A stretch of DNA of 64,000 nucleotides from Amnibacterium flavum (GTDB lineage Bacteria > Actinomycetota > Actinomycetes > Actinomycetales > Microbacteriaceae). Numbering within the stretch: position 1 is the first letter of the stretch; each line of letters opens with the position of its first letter. This document shows positions 1 through 8,799 of the stretch, one piece after another. The position numbers and the translations under genes are program-made. Under the pieces are notes generated by a model. The model made no database searches. It saw only the letters and a program-made list of their open reading frames with translations, and was not told the origin of the DNA. Where the stretch lies: the NCBI RefSeq assembly GCF_003097495.1, contig NZ_QEOP01000001.1, positions 62,001 to 126,000 on the forward strand. The letters are read 5' to 3'.

Positions 1-834
1 GGTGTCCGCCGCGTTGCCGGTATTGCTCCCCGTGATCACCCAGATGACGGGGAACGAGTTGAACACGGACACGACGACGAGGATCGTCGCGATCACGAGC
101 GACGGACGCAGCAGCGGGAACGTGATCGACCAGTAGGTGCGCCAGGCCCGGGCGCCGTCGACCTTCGCCGCCTCGTAGACGTCCTCGGGGAGCGTCTGCA
201 GCCCGGCGAGGATCACGTAGGTCGTGAACGGGATGGTGACGATGATCCCGACGATGACGACGGACAGGAACGAGAACTTCGGGTCCTGGTACCAGCCGAT
301 CGGCGAGGCGAGGAGGCCCAGGTCCATGAGGAAGCGGTTGAGGATGCCGTTGCTGCCCTGCAGCATGTAGCGCCACACCGTCGCGCTCATGACGAGCGCC
401 GCCGCCCACGGGACGACGAGCGCCCAGCGCACGAGGAACCGGCCGGGGAACCGCTTGTTCAGGAATTGCGCGAGCGCGAGCGAGATGCCGATCGATCCGG
501 CGACCACGGCGACGACCCAGACGACGGTGTTGGCCATGACCTGCCCGAGGGCGGGTTCGCGGAACAGCTTCACGTAGTTGTCGAATCCGGCGAACCCCTG
601 CGAGACGCCGGTCGCCTGGATGCGTGAGAACGACGAGTAGATCATGATGCCGATCGGCACCAGGATCACCGCGACGATGAGGATCGTGGCGGGGAGGGTC
701 CACGGCAGGGAGGTGCCGAGGCCGGTGAATCGGGTGCGGCGCGCTCCGGGACCGGGCGCCGCCGGTCTCGCCGGGAGATCGCTCTCGCGGGGAGCGGTGG
801 TGATTGGTGCGTCGGCTGTAGGGGAGATTGCCAC
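1..834 (-). CDS. Sugar ABC transporter permease (MalF type), partial
   Basis: Inner-membrane permease of a carbohydrate ABC importer; the 3' end runs off the left edge of the window (about 278 codons visible). The start is a GTG at 834 with GAAGGG about 10 bases upstream. After a Pro/Ala-rich cytoplasmic tail of about 40 residues come hydrophobic segments, a conserved loop with the EAA motif (EAAKVDGARAWRTYW), which contacts the ATPase, and a following membrane segment. It lies downstream of the solute-binding lipoprotein (935-2311) in the same orientation, and a MalG-type partner is expected beyond the edge. The nagA/nagB neighbourhood and the ROK regulator suggest N-acetylglucosamine or a chito-oligosaccharide as substrate; that is inference from context. 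Confidence 0.9.
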   Translation of the reverse strand, partial: MAISPTADAPITTAPRESDLPARPAAPGPGARRTRFTGLGTSLPWTLPATILIVAVILVPIGIMIYSSFSRIQATGVSQGFAGFDNYVKLFREPALGQVMANTVVWVVAVVAGSIGISLALAQFLNKRFPGRFLVRWALVVPWAAALVMSATVWRYMLQGSNGILNRFLMDLGLLASPIGWYQDPKFSFLSVVIVGIIVTIPFTTYVILAGLQTLPEDVYEAAKVDGARAWRTYWSITFPLLRPSLVIATILVVVSVFNSFPVIWVITGSNTGNAADT

Positions 835-865
835 GCGGATCTGACCCTTCGAACGGGAGGGCGGT

Positions 866-899
866 CCCGCATGCCCGGCAGGGATGCCGGGCATGCGGG
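866..899. promoter_or_regulatory. Intercistronic stem-loop between binding protein and permease
   Basis: A perfect 14-bp inverted repeat (CCCGCATGCCCGGC, loop AGGGAT, then its complement) lies between the binding-protein stop (935) and the permease start (834). No T-run follows. In sugar importers such a hairpin often protects the binding-protein mRNA or partly terminates, so that the lipoprotein is made in excess over the permeases. That role is inferred from position. Confidence 0.6.
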
Positions 900-934
900 C
901 TGGGTCTAGCGGTTACCGCTCGGCGACTGCCTGA

Positions 935-2311
935 TCATTCCGTGCCGGCCGCGTTGATCGCCGACAGGATTCCGGGGATATCGGCCCCCTCGGCGACGCC
1001 CGTCCCGATCTGGTTCTGCACGGCGCCCTGCACGCCGGGGAAGGCGGGGTCGGTCGACGGGTAGAACCGCGCCGACGGCAGCAGGTCGAGGAACGGTCCG
1101 AAGTTCGGGTCGTCCGCGAGCGCCTCGGATGCGCTGGCCGTTGCGGGGAGGAAGCCCTGGCTCGTCAGGAACTCGGTGTAGTTGTCCGGCTCGTAGAAGA
1201 AGTTCAGGAACCGGCTCACCGCCTCGGAGTTGCCCTCGTTGTCGAAGGCCATCAGGTAGTCCTGCACCCCGAGGGTCGACGGCTCGACGTCGCCGTTCAC
1301 GGGAGGGAGGGTGACGCCCCAGTCGACGTCCGAGTCCCAGCCGGAGAAGAGGCTCGGTGCGAAGCTCGCGCCCGCCATCATGCCGACCTTGCCGTCGGCG
1401 AACGGACGGAACACACCGTCGGTGCGGTTCGTCTGACCTGGGTTGTCCTGCGTGACCTTGTAGACGTTGGTGAGGCAGTTCAGCACCGAGAGGGTGTCCT
1501 GGTTCTGCTCGCTGTCGATGGTGAACTCACCGGGACCGGACTCCCAGTCGCCGCCGTTGCCCCACATCCAGATCGACCATTCGGCCTGGCTCTCCTCCGT
1601 TCCGAGGGGCAGTCCGTACCCGATGTATCCCGCCTCCTCGAGAAGCTTGGCGTCTTCGACGAGCTCCTTCCATGTGGTCGGGGGCGCATCGATGCCGGCC
1701 TCCTCGAACGCGGTCTTGTTGTAGAACAGACCGCGCGTGCTGGTGATGAAGGGCAGCCCGTACTGGGTGCCCTCGAACGTGCCGGCCTCCTTGAAGGCGG
1801 GGATGAAGTCGTCGTTCACCTCGTCGGAGACGAGGGTGCCCGCGTCGAGGAGGAGCCCGTCCGACGCCCAGCCCGAGTACTTGTTCTGGTTCAGCACGTC
1901 GGGGTACTGCTGGGTCTGGATCATCGTTGCGATCTGCTGATCGAAGTTGTTCCAGTCGATGACCTGCACGTCGACCGTGTAGCCGGGGTTCTCCTCGGCG
2001 AAGGCGGCGGCGAGGTTCTGCCAGTAGTCGAGCGTCGTGTCCGTGTAGGCGCCGCCGATGAAGGTGATGTTCTTCTTCGAATCGTCGGGCTTCGTGGGCT
2101 TGGTGGTCACCGATGACACCGTGTCGGCCGTGACCGTGGGGGCCGAGACGGATGACGCGCTGGGCGCCGGGTCGGAGGAGAGGAGCGCGTCGCACGCGGC
2201 CTCGTCGAGAGCCGAGGAGGACGTACCGCCGCCGGCGCATCCGGCGAGGGTGAGGGAGGCGAGAGCGACGAACGCGGAAGCGACCCCCACCCTTCTGAAG
2301 TTCGATCTCAT
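935..2311 (-). CDS. Carbohydrate ABC transporter substrate-binding lipoprotein
   Basis: Extracytoplasmic solute-binding protein (family 1, MalE/DasA-like) of 458 residues. I chose the ATG at 2311 because a GGAG lies 8 bases upstream and it gives a clean lipoprotein signal: a basic N-terminus, a hydrophobic stretch and the lipobox LTLAGC with Cys25. Starts further upstream would add residues with no signal character. Typical SBP sequence follows (a GLPFITSTRGLFYNK segment and several Trp/Tyr-rich patches that would line the sugar cleft). It is followed by a permease gene and faces a ROK repressor gene, with nagA and nagB beyond. Amino-sugar or chito-oligosaccharide uptake is the best guess, but specificity cannot be read from the sequence. 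Confidence 0.9.
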   Translation of the reverse strand: MRSNFRRVGVASAFVALASLTLAGCAGGGTSSSALDEAACDALLSSDPAPSASSVSAPTVTADTVSSVTTKPTKPDDSKKNITFIGGAYTDTTLDYWQNLAAAFAEENPGYTVDVQVIDWNNFDQQIATMIQTQQYPDVLNQNKYSGWASDGLLLDAGTLVSDEVNDDFIPAFKEAGTFEGTQYGLPFITSTRGLFYNKTAFEEAGIDAPPTTWKELVEDAKLLEEAGYIGYGLPLGTEESQAEWSIWMWGNGGDWESGPGEFTIDSEQNQDTLSVLNCLTNVYKVTQDNPGQTNRTDGVFRPFADGKVGMMAGASFAPSLFSGWDSDVDWGVTLPPVNGDVEPSTLGVQDYLMAFDNEGNSEAVSRFLNFFYEPDNYTEFLTSQGFLPATASASEALADDPNFGPFLDLLPSARFYPSTDPAFPGVQGAVQNQIGTGVAEGADIPGILSAINAAGTE

Positions 2312-2368
2312 TTGCTGTTGCTCCATGCTCGTCGGTGGAACTGCGGGGGAAGGGATCGTTGCTGCGAG

Positions 2369-2413
2369 GTAAGAACACTTTCTTGACTTACCCGGTAAGT
2401 CCACTTTTCTTAC
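2369..2413. promoter_or_regulatory. Multi-half-site operator between sugar SBP and ROK repressor
   Basis: The divergent intergenic region contains the 17-bp palindrome GACTTACCCGGTAAGTC (2385-2401). Two further half-sites flank it, GTAAGAA at 2369-2375 and TTCTTAC at 2407-2413, so GTAAG/CTTAC occurs four times in 45 bp. It lies upstream of both the SBP (start 2311) and the ROK gene (start 2509). The natural reading is the operator of that ROK repressor, possibly bound by more than one dimer. Confidence 0.6.
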
Positions 2414-2508
2414 TATCCCCTAAGCTGTCAATGCGAACCGGAGTCGCGTAACAAACTGTTAACGAGAGGGAGCTCCCGCTCCCGGCCACGCCCCCAGCAG
2501 GAGGATCT

Positions 2509-3798
2509 GTGACGCAGGCGACGATGGAGTCGGCGCCGCCCTTCGGCGAACCGGGGCGGGGTGCCGACGCACCCGATGTGCGCGCCCACAGCTACCGGGC
2601 CCCGCAGCAGCCGGGCTCCGCACCGCGGCTGATCTCGCAGTCCGCGACCGGCCGCCTCAACCGCACACGGCTCCTCGAGATCCTCTACGACATCGGCCCG
2701 ACCACCCGGGCCGAGCTGGCGCGGATCGCCGAGGTCACGAAGACGACCATTGGCTCGATCGTGCAGCCGATGATCGACGAGGGGATCCTGGTGGAGGGCG
2801 ACCCGCGCCCGAGCAGCTCGCTCGGCGGCAAGCCCGCCCGCCCGATCTGGTTCTCCCCATCGGGCCGCCCCGTCGTGGCGGTGCACCTCAGCCCCGAGCG
2901 GGTGCGCGCAGGCCTGGTGACGCCCACCGGCGAGATCACGGCCGAATCGTCGGCCGTGTTCTCCGGCACGACCGACGCACCCGAGGCGATCGCCCTCCTG
3001 ATCGCCGACGCGATCGAGAGGGTCCTCCCCGCGCCCACGGGCGCCCGGCCGCTCGGCATCGGGGTCGCCGTCGCCGGCATCGTCGACACCGACGAGGGCC
3101 GCATCGTCGAGGTCAACCTCGCGCCCCGCCTCTCGGGGCTCCAGCTCGGACCGATCCTGTCCCGACGGCTCGGCCTGCCGGTGTTCATCGACCACCATCC
3201 GCGGGTCCAGGCGCTCGGCGACCGCTGGTTCGGCTCCGGACGCGGCGTCTCGAGCTTCGCCTCCGTGTACTGCGGCGAGGCGATCGGCGCGGGCTTCGTG
3301 ATCGGCGGATCGGTTCACCGCGGGGGCGGCGGGGCGGGCGGCGAGGTGGGGCACACGATCGTCGACCTGGCCGGGGCCGTCTGCCGCTGCGGCCGGCGCG
3401 GATGCTGGGAGACCATCGCCACCCACCGCTGGATCCGGACTCAGGCGGCAGCGGTCGGCATCCCCGGCGCGACGGCTTTGACGGTCGGCCCCCTCGCCTC
3501 GCTCGCCGACTCGGGAGACGCGACGGCGGTCGATCTGCTCGATCGCTACGCCCGGAACGTCGCCGTGGGGCTGATCAACATGCAGCAGACCCTGGCGCCC
3601 GGCCTGTTCGTCCTGCACGGCGACGTCGTCGAGGGCGGAGAGAATCTGCGAGCGCTCATCGAGAAGCACGTCCGACACGGTGTGCCCGACCATCCCTCGG
3701 GAGAACCGAGCGTCGAGTTCGCGACGACCGGCGACGACGTCACCCTGCTCGGCGCGACCGGTCTCGTGCTGTCCCAGTCACTCGAGCTGCTGACCTGA
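2509..3798 (+). CDS. ROK-family transcriptional repressor (NagC/XylR-like)
   Basis: 429-residue repressor with a winged helix-turn-helix at about residues 45-95 (TTRAELARIAEVTKTTIGSI) and a C-terminal sugar-kinase-like ROK domain. The ROK signature is clear: a Gly-rich GGGAGGEVGHT stretch and the zinc-binding cluster CRCGRRGCWE. The start is a GTG with AGGAGG six bases upstream. It is divergent from a sugar ABC importer and convergent with nagA-nagB, so it probably controls amino-sugar uptake and catabolism in response to N-acetylglucosamine or its 6-phosphate. The first 40 residues are low-complexity Pro/Gly. The repressor role is known for the family; the ligand is inferred. Confidence 0.88.
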   Translation: MTQATMESAPPFGEPGRGADAPDVRAHSYRAPQQPGSAPRLISQSATGRLNRTRLLEILYDIGPTTRAELARIAEVTKTTIGSIVQPMIDEGILVEGDPRPSSSLGGKPARPIWFSPSGRPVVAVHLSPERVRAGLVTPTGEITAESSAVFSGTTDAPEAIALLIADAIERVLPAPTGARPLGIGVAVAGIVDTDEGRIVEVNLAPRLSGLQLGPILSRRLGLPVFIDHHPRVQALGDRWFGSGRGVSSFASVYCGEAIGAGFVIGGSVHRGGGGAGGEVGHTIVDLAGAVCRCGRRGCWETIATHRWIRTQAAAVGIPGATALTVGPLASLADSGDATAVDLLDRYARNVAVGLINMQQTLAPGLFVLHGDVVEGGENLRALIEKHVRHGVPDHPSGEPSVEFATTGDDVTLLGATGLVLSQSLELLT

Positions 3799-3827
3799 CA
3801 CCCCGCATTCGATGAGCGGGGCCGGGT

Positions 3828-4976
3828 TCAGCCGACCGGCGTGATCGTGTTCGCCTCGTCGACCAGGAGCAGGTCGCCGCGCAGTCCCGGCTCGATGTAC
3901 CCGCGCTCGTGCTGTCTTCGCAGCAGACTCGCGGGAACACTGGTCGCCGCGGCGACGGCCGCCGACTCATCGAGTCCCACATGCTCGATCGCGTGATCGA
4001 CCGCACGATCGAGAGTGAGGGTCGAACCGGCCAGAGTGCTGGTGCCCGCGAGCCGCGCGACACCGGATTCGACCTCGACGTCGAGATCTCCGATGCGGTA
4101 GTCGCCGTCCGCCATGCCGGCGGCCGCCATCGAGTCGGACACGAGCGCGACGCGATCGGGGGCGAGCGCGAAGAGCGCCTTCGCGACGGGCCACGCGACG
4201 TGCTCGCCGTCGAGGATCAGCTCGATCGTCACTCCCGCTGTGGCGACGGCCGCCATCACAGGCCCGGGAGCCCGGTGGTGGATGCCCGGCATCGCGTTGA
4301 ACGCATGGGTGAGCGACCGCGCCCCGCGGTCGAAGGCCCGTCGCACCGTGTCGTAGTCGGCCTCGGTGTGGCCGATCGAGACGATCACACCGGCGTCGAC
4401 GAAACGGTCGAGCGCCTCGAACGCTCCCGGCAGATCGGGCGCGAGGGTCACCTGACGGATCGTCCCCTCCCCCGCCTCGAGGATGCGATCGACCGCCTCC
4501 GCCGTCGGGGGGACGAGGAGCGCCGGATCATGGGCGCCCTTGCGTGCGGGTGCGAGGAACGGCCCCTCGAGGTGGACGCCGAGGACCGCCGCATGGTGGT
4601 CGACGAGCGGGGCGAGCAGCCGGAGGCGCTGCTCGAGGACCTCGGGAGCAGAGGCGACGAGACTCACGAGGGCACCGGTCGTCCCGCGGGCGCGCAGGAG
4701 ACCGAATGCCGTCTCGATGCCGTCCGGATCGGCGGTGTCGAAGGAGATTCCCCCGATCCCGTGGCAGTGCAGGTCGAGGAACCCGGGCAGGAGCCGCCGT
4801 CCCGCGGCATCGATGCGATCGGCGCCGTCGGCGAGCGGATCGCCCGTCCAGGTGTCGCCGACGCCGACCGCGGCGATCTCACCGCCTGAAACGATGACCC
4901 ACGCGTTCGGCACGGTGCCTCGGCTGTCGACGGTGGTCGCGCCGTGCACGAGGATGCGGCTCAGATCCTCTGCCAC
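3828..4976 (-). CDS. nagA: N-acetylglucosamine-6-phosphate deacetylase
   Basis: Amidohydrolase that deacetylates GlcNAc-6-P to glucosamine-6-P in the cytoplasm, 382 residues. Metal and catalytic residues are present: HCH at 70-72 in LDLHCHG, Glu137 in HLEGPF, His203 in IGHTEADY, His224 in THAFNAMP and the catalytic Asp281 in LVSDSMAAAG. The start is taken as the GTG at 4976, overlapping the end of nagB by 16 bases, which suggests translational coupling. The reading frame stays open further upstream, but that part only shadows nagB. Its product feeds NagB, encoded just upstream, and the pair converges on the ROK regulator gene. Confidence 0.93.
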   Translation of the reverse strand: MAEDLSRILVHGATTVDSRGTVPNAWVIVSGGEIAAVGVGDTWTGDPLADGADRIDAAGRRLLPGFLDLHCHGIGGISFDTADPDGIETAFGLLRARGTTGALVSLVASAPEVLEQRLRLLAPLVDHHAAVLGVHLEGPFLAPARKGAHDPALLVPPTAEAVDRILEAGEGTIRQVTLAPDLPGAFEALDRFVDAGVIVSIGHTEADYDTVRRAFDRGARSLTHAFNAMPGIHHRAPGPVMAAVATAGVTIELILDGEHVAWPVAKALFALAPDRVALVSDSMAAAGMADGDYRIGDLDVEVESGVARLAGTSTLAGSTLTLDRAVDHAIEHVGLDESAAVAAATSVPASLLRRQHERGYIEPGLRGDLLLVDEANTITPVG

Positions 4977-5755
4977 GACGGCTTGTTCTCGTAGGTGTAG
5001 CGGTAGTAACCGGCGTGCTCGAGGCCCGCGGCGGCAGCCTCGTCGACGACGATCGTCGCCCGCGGATGGAGCTGGACCGCCGACCCGGGCAGGCTGGCGG
5101 TCAGCGGACCTTCGACCGCGGCCGCGACGGCCTCCGCCTTGCCCGCACCGAACGCGAGCAGCACGAGATGTCGCGCCTCGAGGATCGTGCCGAGCCCCTG
5201 CGTCAGACAGTGCCGCGGCACCTCGTCGGGCGAGGCGAAGAAGCGGGCGTTGTCGCGCCTCGTCTGCTCGGTCAGCGTCTTGACGCGCGTGCGCGAGGCG
5301 AACGACGAGCCGGGCTCGTTGAAGCCGATGTGACCATCGGTTCCGATGCCGAGGATCTGCAGATCGACGCCACCGGCTTCGGCGATCGCGCGGTCGTAGC
5401 GCTCCCCCGCAGTCTCGATTCCGTCGAGCGAGCCGTTCGGCACCGCGACACGATCGACCGGGATCCCCAGCGGATCGCACACCTCGCGACGGATGACCTC
5501 GGCGTAGCTCTCGGGGTGCCCGGCGGGAAGGCCGACGTACTCGTCGAGCGCGAAGCCCCGGATGCCGGACAGTGCGACGGCCCGGGGATCCCCCCGCTCG
5601 AGAGCGGCCGCGAGCGCGCGGTAGACCACGAGCGGTGTCGATCCGGTCGCGAAGCCGAGCACCGAATCGGGTCGTCTCCCGACCTGTTCGAGGATCGCCT
5701 CCGCGACGAGCTCGCCCGCGCGCTCAGGAGTCTCGACGATCACGACTTCGGCCAA
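4961..5755 (-). CDS. nagB: Glucosamine-6-phosphate deaminase
   Basis: Converts glucosamine-6-P to fructose-6-P and ammonia, feeding glycolysis. The 264-residue length is normal for NagB. Motifs seen: the phosphate-binding TGSTP at 38-42, ALDEY with catalytic Asp71, and GIGTDGHIGFNEP with His142 and Glu147. It is the first gene of a nagB-nagA pair with overlapping coding ends. GlmS, encoded at 55.6 kb, catalyses the opposing biosynthetic step, so this operon should be off when no amino sugar is available; the ROK repressor at 2509-3798 is the likely switch. Confidence 0.93.
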   Translation of the reverse strand: MAEVVIVETPERAGELVAEAILEQVGRRPDSVLGFATGSTPLVVYRALAAALERGDPRAVALSGIRGFALDEYVGLPAGHPESYAEVIRREVCDPLGIPVDRVAVPNGSLDGIETAGERYDRAIAEAGGVDLQILGIGTDGHIGFNEPGSSFASRTRVKTLTEQTRRDNARFFASPDEVPRHCLTQGLGTILEARHLVLLAFGAGKAEAVAAAVEGPLTASLPGSAVQLHPRATIVVDEAAAAGLEHAGYYRYTYENKPSWQRI

Positions 5756-5802
5756 CCGGGTGCCCCCTCAGTTCGGACTCAGCGTATCGAGCGAGGTGCC
5801 CG

Positions 5803-5848
5803 CTTCGGGCGGTGTTCAGGGCAGAACACCACCCGAAGTGGGCGAGTC
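5803..5848 (-). repeat. Palindromic intergenic repeat, family F copy 1
   Basis: Between nagB and icd. As RNA from the minus strand the arms (5824-5838 and 5803-5817) pair along 15 bp, with one G-U. Its outer part, GACTCGCCCACTTCGGG, recurs exactly at 61897-61913 beside truA, where it again begins a hairpin. It could serve as the icd terminator, but no T-run follows. Confidence 0.6.
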
Positions 5849-5851
5849 GGG

Positions 5852-7066
5852 TCAGGCGAGGCGCGTCGCGAGGTTCTCGGCGAGGCTGTCGAGGAACTCG
5901 TCGGTGGTCTGGAACGGCTGATCGGGCCCGACGAGGAGCGCCAGGTCCTTCGTCATCTTGCCGCTCTCGACGGTCTTGATGACGACGTCCTCGAGGGTGA
6001 GAGTGAAGTCGATGAGCTCCTGGTTGCCGTCGAGCTTGCCGCGGTGCGCGAGACCGCGCGTCCAGGCGTAGATCGAGGCGATCGGGTTCGTCGACGTGGG
6101 CTTGCCCTGCTGCCACTGGCGGTAGTGGCGCGTGACCGTTCCGTGCGCCGCCTCGGCCTCGACGATCTTGCCGTCGGGGGTGGTGAGCACGCTGGTCATG
6201 AGGCCCAGCGAGCCGAAGCCCTGGGCGACGGTGTCGGACTGGACGTCGCCGTCGTAGTTCTTGGCTGCCCAGACGTAGCCGCCCTCCCACTTGAGCGCCG
6301 CCGCGACCATGTCGTCGATCAGGCGGTGCTCGTAGGTGATGCCGGCCGCGGCGAACTGCTCGGCGAACTCAGCCTCGAAGACCTCCTGGAAGAGGTCCTT
6401 GAAGCGGCCGTCGTAGGCCTTGAGGATCGTGTTCTTGGTCGAGAGGTAGACCGGGTAGTTGCGGGCGAGGCCGTAGTTGAGGCTCGCGCGGGCGAAGTCG
6501 CGGATCGAGTCGTCGAGGTTGTACATCGCCATCGCGACACCGCTCGACGGGGCCTGGAAGACCTCGAACGACTGCGCCTCGGAGCCGTCGGCCGGAGCGA
6601 AGCTGACGGTGAGCGTGCCGGGTCCATCGAAACGGAAGTCGGTCGCCTTGTACTGGTCGCCGAACGCGTGGCGGCCGACGATGATCGGCTTGTTCCAGCC
6701 GGGGACGAGGCGCGGGATGTTGCTGATGATGATGGGCTCGCGGAAGATGACGCCGCCGAGGATGTTGCGGATGGTGCCGTTGGGGCTCTTCCACATCTTC
6801 TTCAGGCCGAACTCCTCGACGCGGGCCTCGTCGGGGGTGATGGTCGCGCACTTCACGCCGACGCCGTGCTTCTGGATCGCGTGGGCCGAGTCGATCGTGA
6901 CCTGGTCGTCGGTCGCGTCGCGGTTCTCCATGCCGAGGTCGTAGTACTCGAGGTTCACGTCGAGGTACGGGTGGATGAGCGTGTCCTTGATGCGCTGCCA
7001 GATGATGCGCGTCATCTCGTCGCCGTCGAGCTCGACGACCGTTCCCTCGACCTTGATCTTCGCCAC
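5852..7066 (-). CDS. icd: NADP-dependent isocitrate dehydrogenase (type II)
   Basis: TCA-cycle enzyme converting isocitrate to 2-oxoglutarate with production of NADPH. The 404 residues and the eukaryote-like subfamily II sequence ([13 protein letters not shown] near the N-terminus, [10 protein letters not shown] in the substrate loop, [11 protein letters not shown] near the C-terminus) make the call firm. I start it at the GTG at 7066, ten bases after a GAGGAG. A GTG two codons upstream (7072) is the alternative; longer frames add only shadow sequence. It stands alone, with a hairpin repeat downstream and an 18-bp perfect palindrome 68-85 bases upstream that may regulate it. Confidence 0.95.
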   Translation of the reverse strand: MAKIKVEGTVVELDGDEMTRIIWQRIKDTLIHPYLDVNLEYYDLGMENRDATDDQVTIDSAHAIQKHGVGVKCATITPDEARVEEFGLKKMWKSPNGTIRNILGGVIFREPIIISNIPRLVPGWNKPIIVGRHAFGDQYKATDFRFDGPGTLTVSFAPADGSEAQSFEVFQAPSSGVAMAMYNLDDSIRDFARASLNYGLARNYPVYLSTKNTILKAYDGRFKDLFQEVFEAEFAEQFAAAGITYEHRLIDDMVAAALKWEGGYVWAAKNYDGDVQSDTVAQGFGSLGLMTSVLTTPDGKIVEAEAAHGTVTRHYRQWQQGKPTSTNPIASIYAWTRGLAHRGKLDGNQELIDFTLTLEDVVIKTVESGKMTKDLALLVGPDQPFQTTDEFLDSLAENLATRLA

Positions 7067-7133
7067 GTGCACTGCTCCTCGCGTCTGATGCGCCGGTGAG
7101 TGGCGCGGTAACGACTTTACCAAGGACGCAAAC

Positions 7134-7151
7134 TATCTCGACATCGAGATA
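7134..7151. promoter_or_regulatory. Perfect palindrome upstream of icd, candidate operator
   Basis: TATCTCGACATCGAGATA: two perfect 8-bp arms around a 2-bp centre, in an AT-richer stretch just upstream of icd and about 150 bases before the divergent AdaA-AlkA gene. Size and symmetry fit a dimeric regulator such as a MarR- or TetR-type protein. I cannot assign the regulator. Confidence 0.45.
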
Positions 7152-7154
7152 CCT

Positions 7155-7211
7155 GGGCGTTCCGGGCGAACGCGCACGTTGCGGCCGGCCCCGGGCGCCG
7201 GAACGTGCGCG
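7155..7211 (+). repeat. 56-bp palindromic repeat, family R copy A (solitary)
   Basis: Begins GGGCGTTCCGGGC and ends CCGGAACGTGCGCG, with the GC-rich core GGCCGGCCCCGGGCG between. The inner arms CGCGCACGTTGCGGC and GCCGGAACGTGCGCG pair with one mismatch. It is closely related to the copies at 15331, 15456, 35631 and 36739. Unlike those it has no inverted partner nearby. Confidence 0.85.
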
Positions 7212-7299
7212 CACGCGATCCACCCATCGGTCCGGGCGCTCCATCGGCCATGTCCGATTTCCGCTAGGAGACGTCGGAGGACTGGGTCAGGATGGAGGC

Positions 7300-8799
7300 A
7301 TGGACTTCGACGAGCGCTACCGGGTGATCCAGACCCGCGACCCGCGATTCGACGGCCAGTTCTTCACCGCGGTGAGTTCGACGCGCATCTACTGCCGTCC
7401 CTCCTGCCCCGCGCGCACTCCGAAACCCGCGAACGTCACGTTCTACTCCACGAGCGCCGCGGCGCATGAGGCCGGGTACCGTGCGTGCAAGCGCTGCCTG
7501 CCCGAGGCGACCCCCGGCACCCCCGAGTGGAACCTGCGCGACGACCTCAGCTCTCGCGCGATGCGCCTCATCGCCGACGGAACGGTCGAGCGCGAAGGCG
7601 TCCCCGGCCTCGCCCGCCGCCTCGGCTACTCGAGTCGCCACCTCACCCGGGTGCTCACCGAGCAGCTCGGAGCCGGCCCTCTCGCACTCAGCCGCGCCCA
7701 CCGGGCACAGACGGCGCGCGCCCTTCTGACCTCGACCGAGCTGGCGATATCCGACATCGCGTTCGCGTCCGGATTCGCGAGTGTCCGCCAGTTCAACGAC
7801 ACGATCCACGAGGTGTTCGAGCTCACACCGCAGCAGATCCGCGCGCGGCACACGGGGACAGCGGTCGCGGAGCCCGGTGCGGTGCAGCTCGCACTCGCCG
7901 CGCGTTCCCCGTTCGATCCGTCCGGCGTCTTCGCCTGGCTGGCGGCGCGCGCGATCCCGGGTGTCGAGGTCGCCACCCCCACGAGCTACGCGCGCGTGCT
8001 CCAGCTCCCCGGCGGGATCGCCTCGTTCGAGGTGACACCCGGCAGCGGATGCCTTCGGCTCTCGGCCAAACTGGCCGCGCTGCGCGATCTGCCGACGCTG
8101 GTCGCCCGCGTCCGCCGACTGTTCGACCTCGACTCGGACCCCGTCGGCATCGACGAGGCGCTCAGCGGGGATCCCGTCATCGCGCCCCTGGTCGCCGCGA
8201 ATCCCGGCATCCGGCTGCCCGGGGCGGTGAACCCCGACGAGATGCTCTTCCGCGCGATCATCGGTCAGCAGATCTCGGTCGCCGCGGCGCGGACCGCGCT
8301 CGGTCGCCTCACCGCGGCGATCGGCACCGACCTCGGCGAATCGGCCGACGGAGCCCCGCACCGACTCTTCCCGACCGCGCGGCAGATCGCCGACCGCGGC
8401 CACGAGGTGCTCACCGGGCCGCGGACTCGGACCGCGACCATCCTCCGCATCGCCACTGCTCTGGCCGACGGCGAACTCGAGATCGGCTTCGGCGACGACG
8501 CCCGCGAGCTGCGGGATCGGCTCACCTCGTTCTCGGGAATCGGCGACTGGACCGCCGGCTACGTCGCGATGCGCGTGCTCGGCAGCCCCGACATCCTCCT
8601 GCCCGGCGACGTCGCCATCAGGACGGGGGCTCGCAGCATCGGATTCGCCGCGGACCGCGCCGAACTGATCAGACGAGCCGCCGATCTCGCCCCCTGGCGC
8701 AGCTACCTCTGCTTGCACCTCTGGGCCGCGAGCGCGGCGAGCGCCGCACCCGCCACCACCCCCGCACCGACACCGCTCGCGACCAAGGAGCTGCCATGA
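7300..8799 (+). CDS. AdaA-AlkA fusion: methylphosphotriester sensor and 3-methyladenine DNA glycosylase
   Basis: 499-residue alkylation-damage protein with three parts. Residues 1-70 form the Ada N-terminal zinc domain with Cys32, Cys36, Cys63 and Cys66, the same spacing as E. coli Ada; Cys32 is the expected methyl acceptor. Residues about 80-180 are an AraC-type DNA-binding domain. The C-terminal half is an AlkA-like HhH-GPD glycosylase with [10 protein letters not shown], the [11 protein letters not shown] hairpin and a catalytic Asp near 437 in LLPGDVAIR. The ATG at 7300 follows GGAGGC. The gene overlaps ogt by four bases. It probably acts as methylation-activated regulator of this cluster and as a base-excision enzyme; such AdaA-AlkA fusions are known in actinobacteria. 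Confidence 0.92.
   Translation: MDFDERYRVIQTRDPRFDGQFFTAVSSTRIYCRPSCPARTPKPANVTFYSTSAAAHEAGYRACKRCLPEATPGTPEWNLRDDLSSRAMRLIADGTVEREGVPGLARRLGYSSRHLTRVLTEQLGAGPLALSRAHRAQTARALLTSTELAISDIAFASGFASVRQFNDTIHEVFELTPQQIRARHTGTAVAEPGAVQLALAARSPFDPSGVFAWLAARAIPGVEVATPTSYARVLQLPGGIASFEVTPGSGCLRLSAKLAALRDLPTLVARVRRLFDLDSDPVGIDEALSGDPVIAPLVAANPGIRLPGAVNPDEMLFRAIIGQQISVAAARTALGRLTAAIGTDLGESADGAPHRLFPTARQIADRGHEVLTGPRTRTATILRIATALADGELEIGFGDDARELRDRLTSFSGIGDWTAGYVAMRVLGSPDILLPGDVAIRTGARSIGFAADRAELIRRAADLAPWRSYLCLHLWAASAASAAPATTPAPTPLATKELP

Noticed and set aside
5015-7099. A 694-codon plus-strand frame across nagB and icd
   Set aside because: Antisense shadow of two confirmed genes, with no ribosome site and no recognisable domain.
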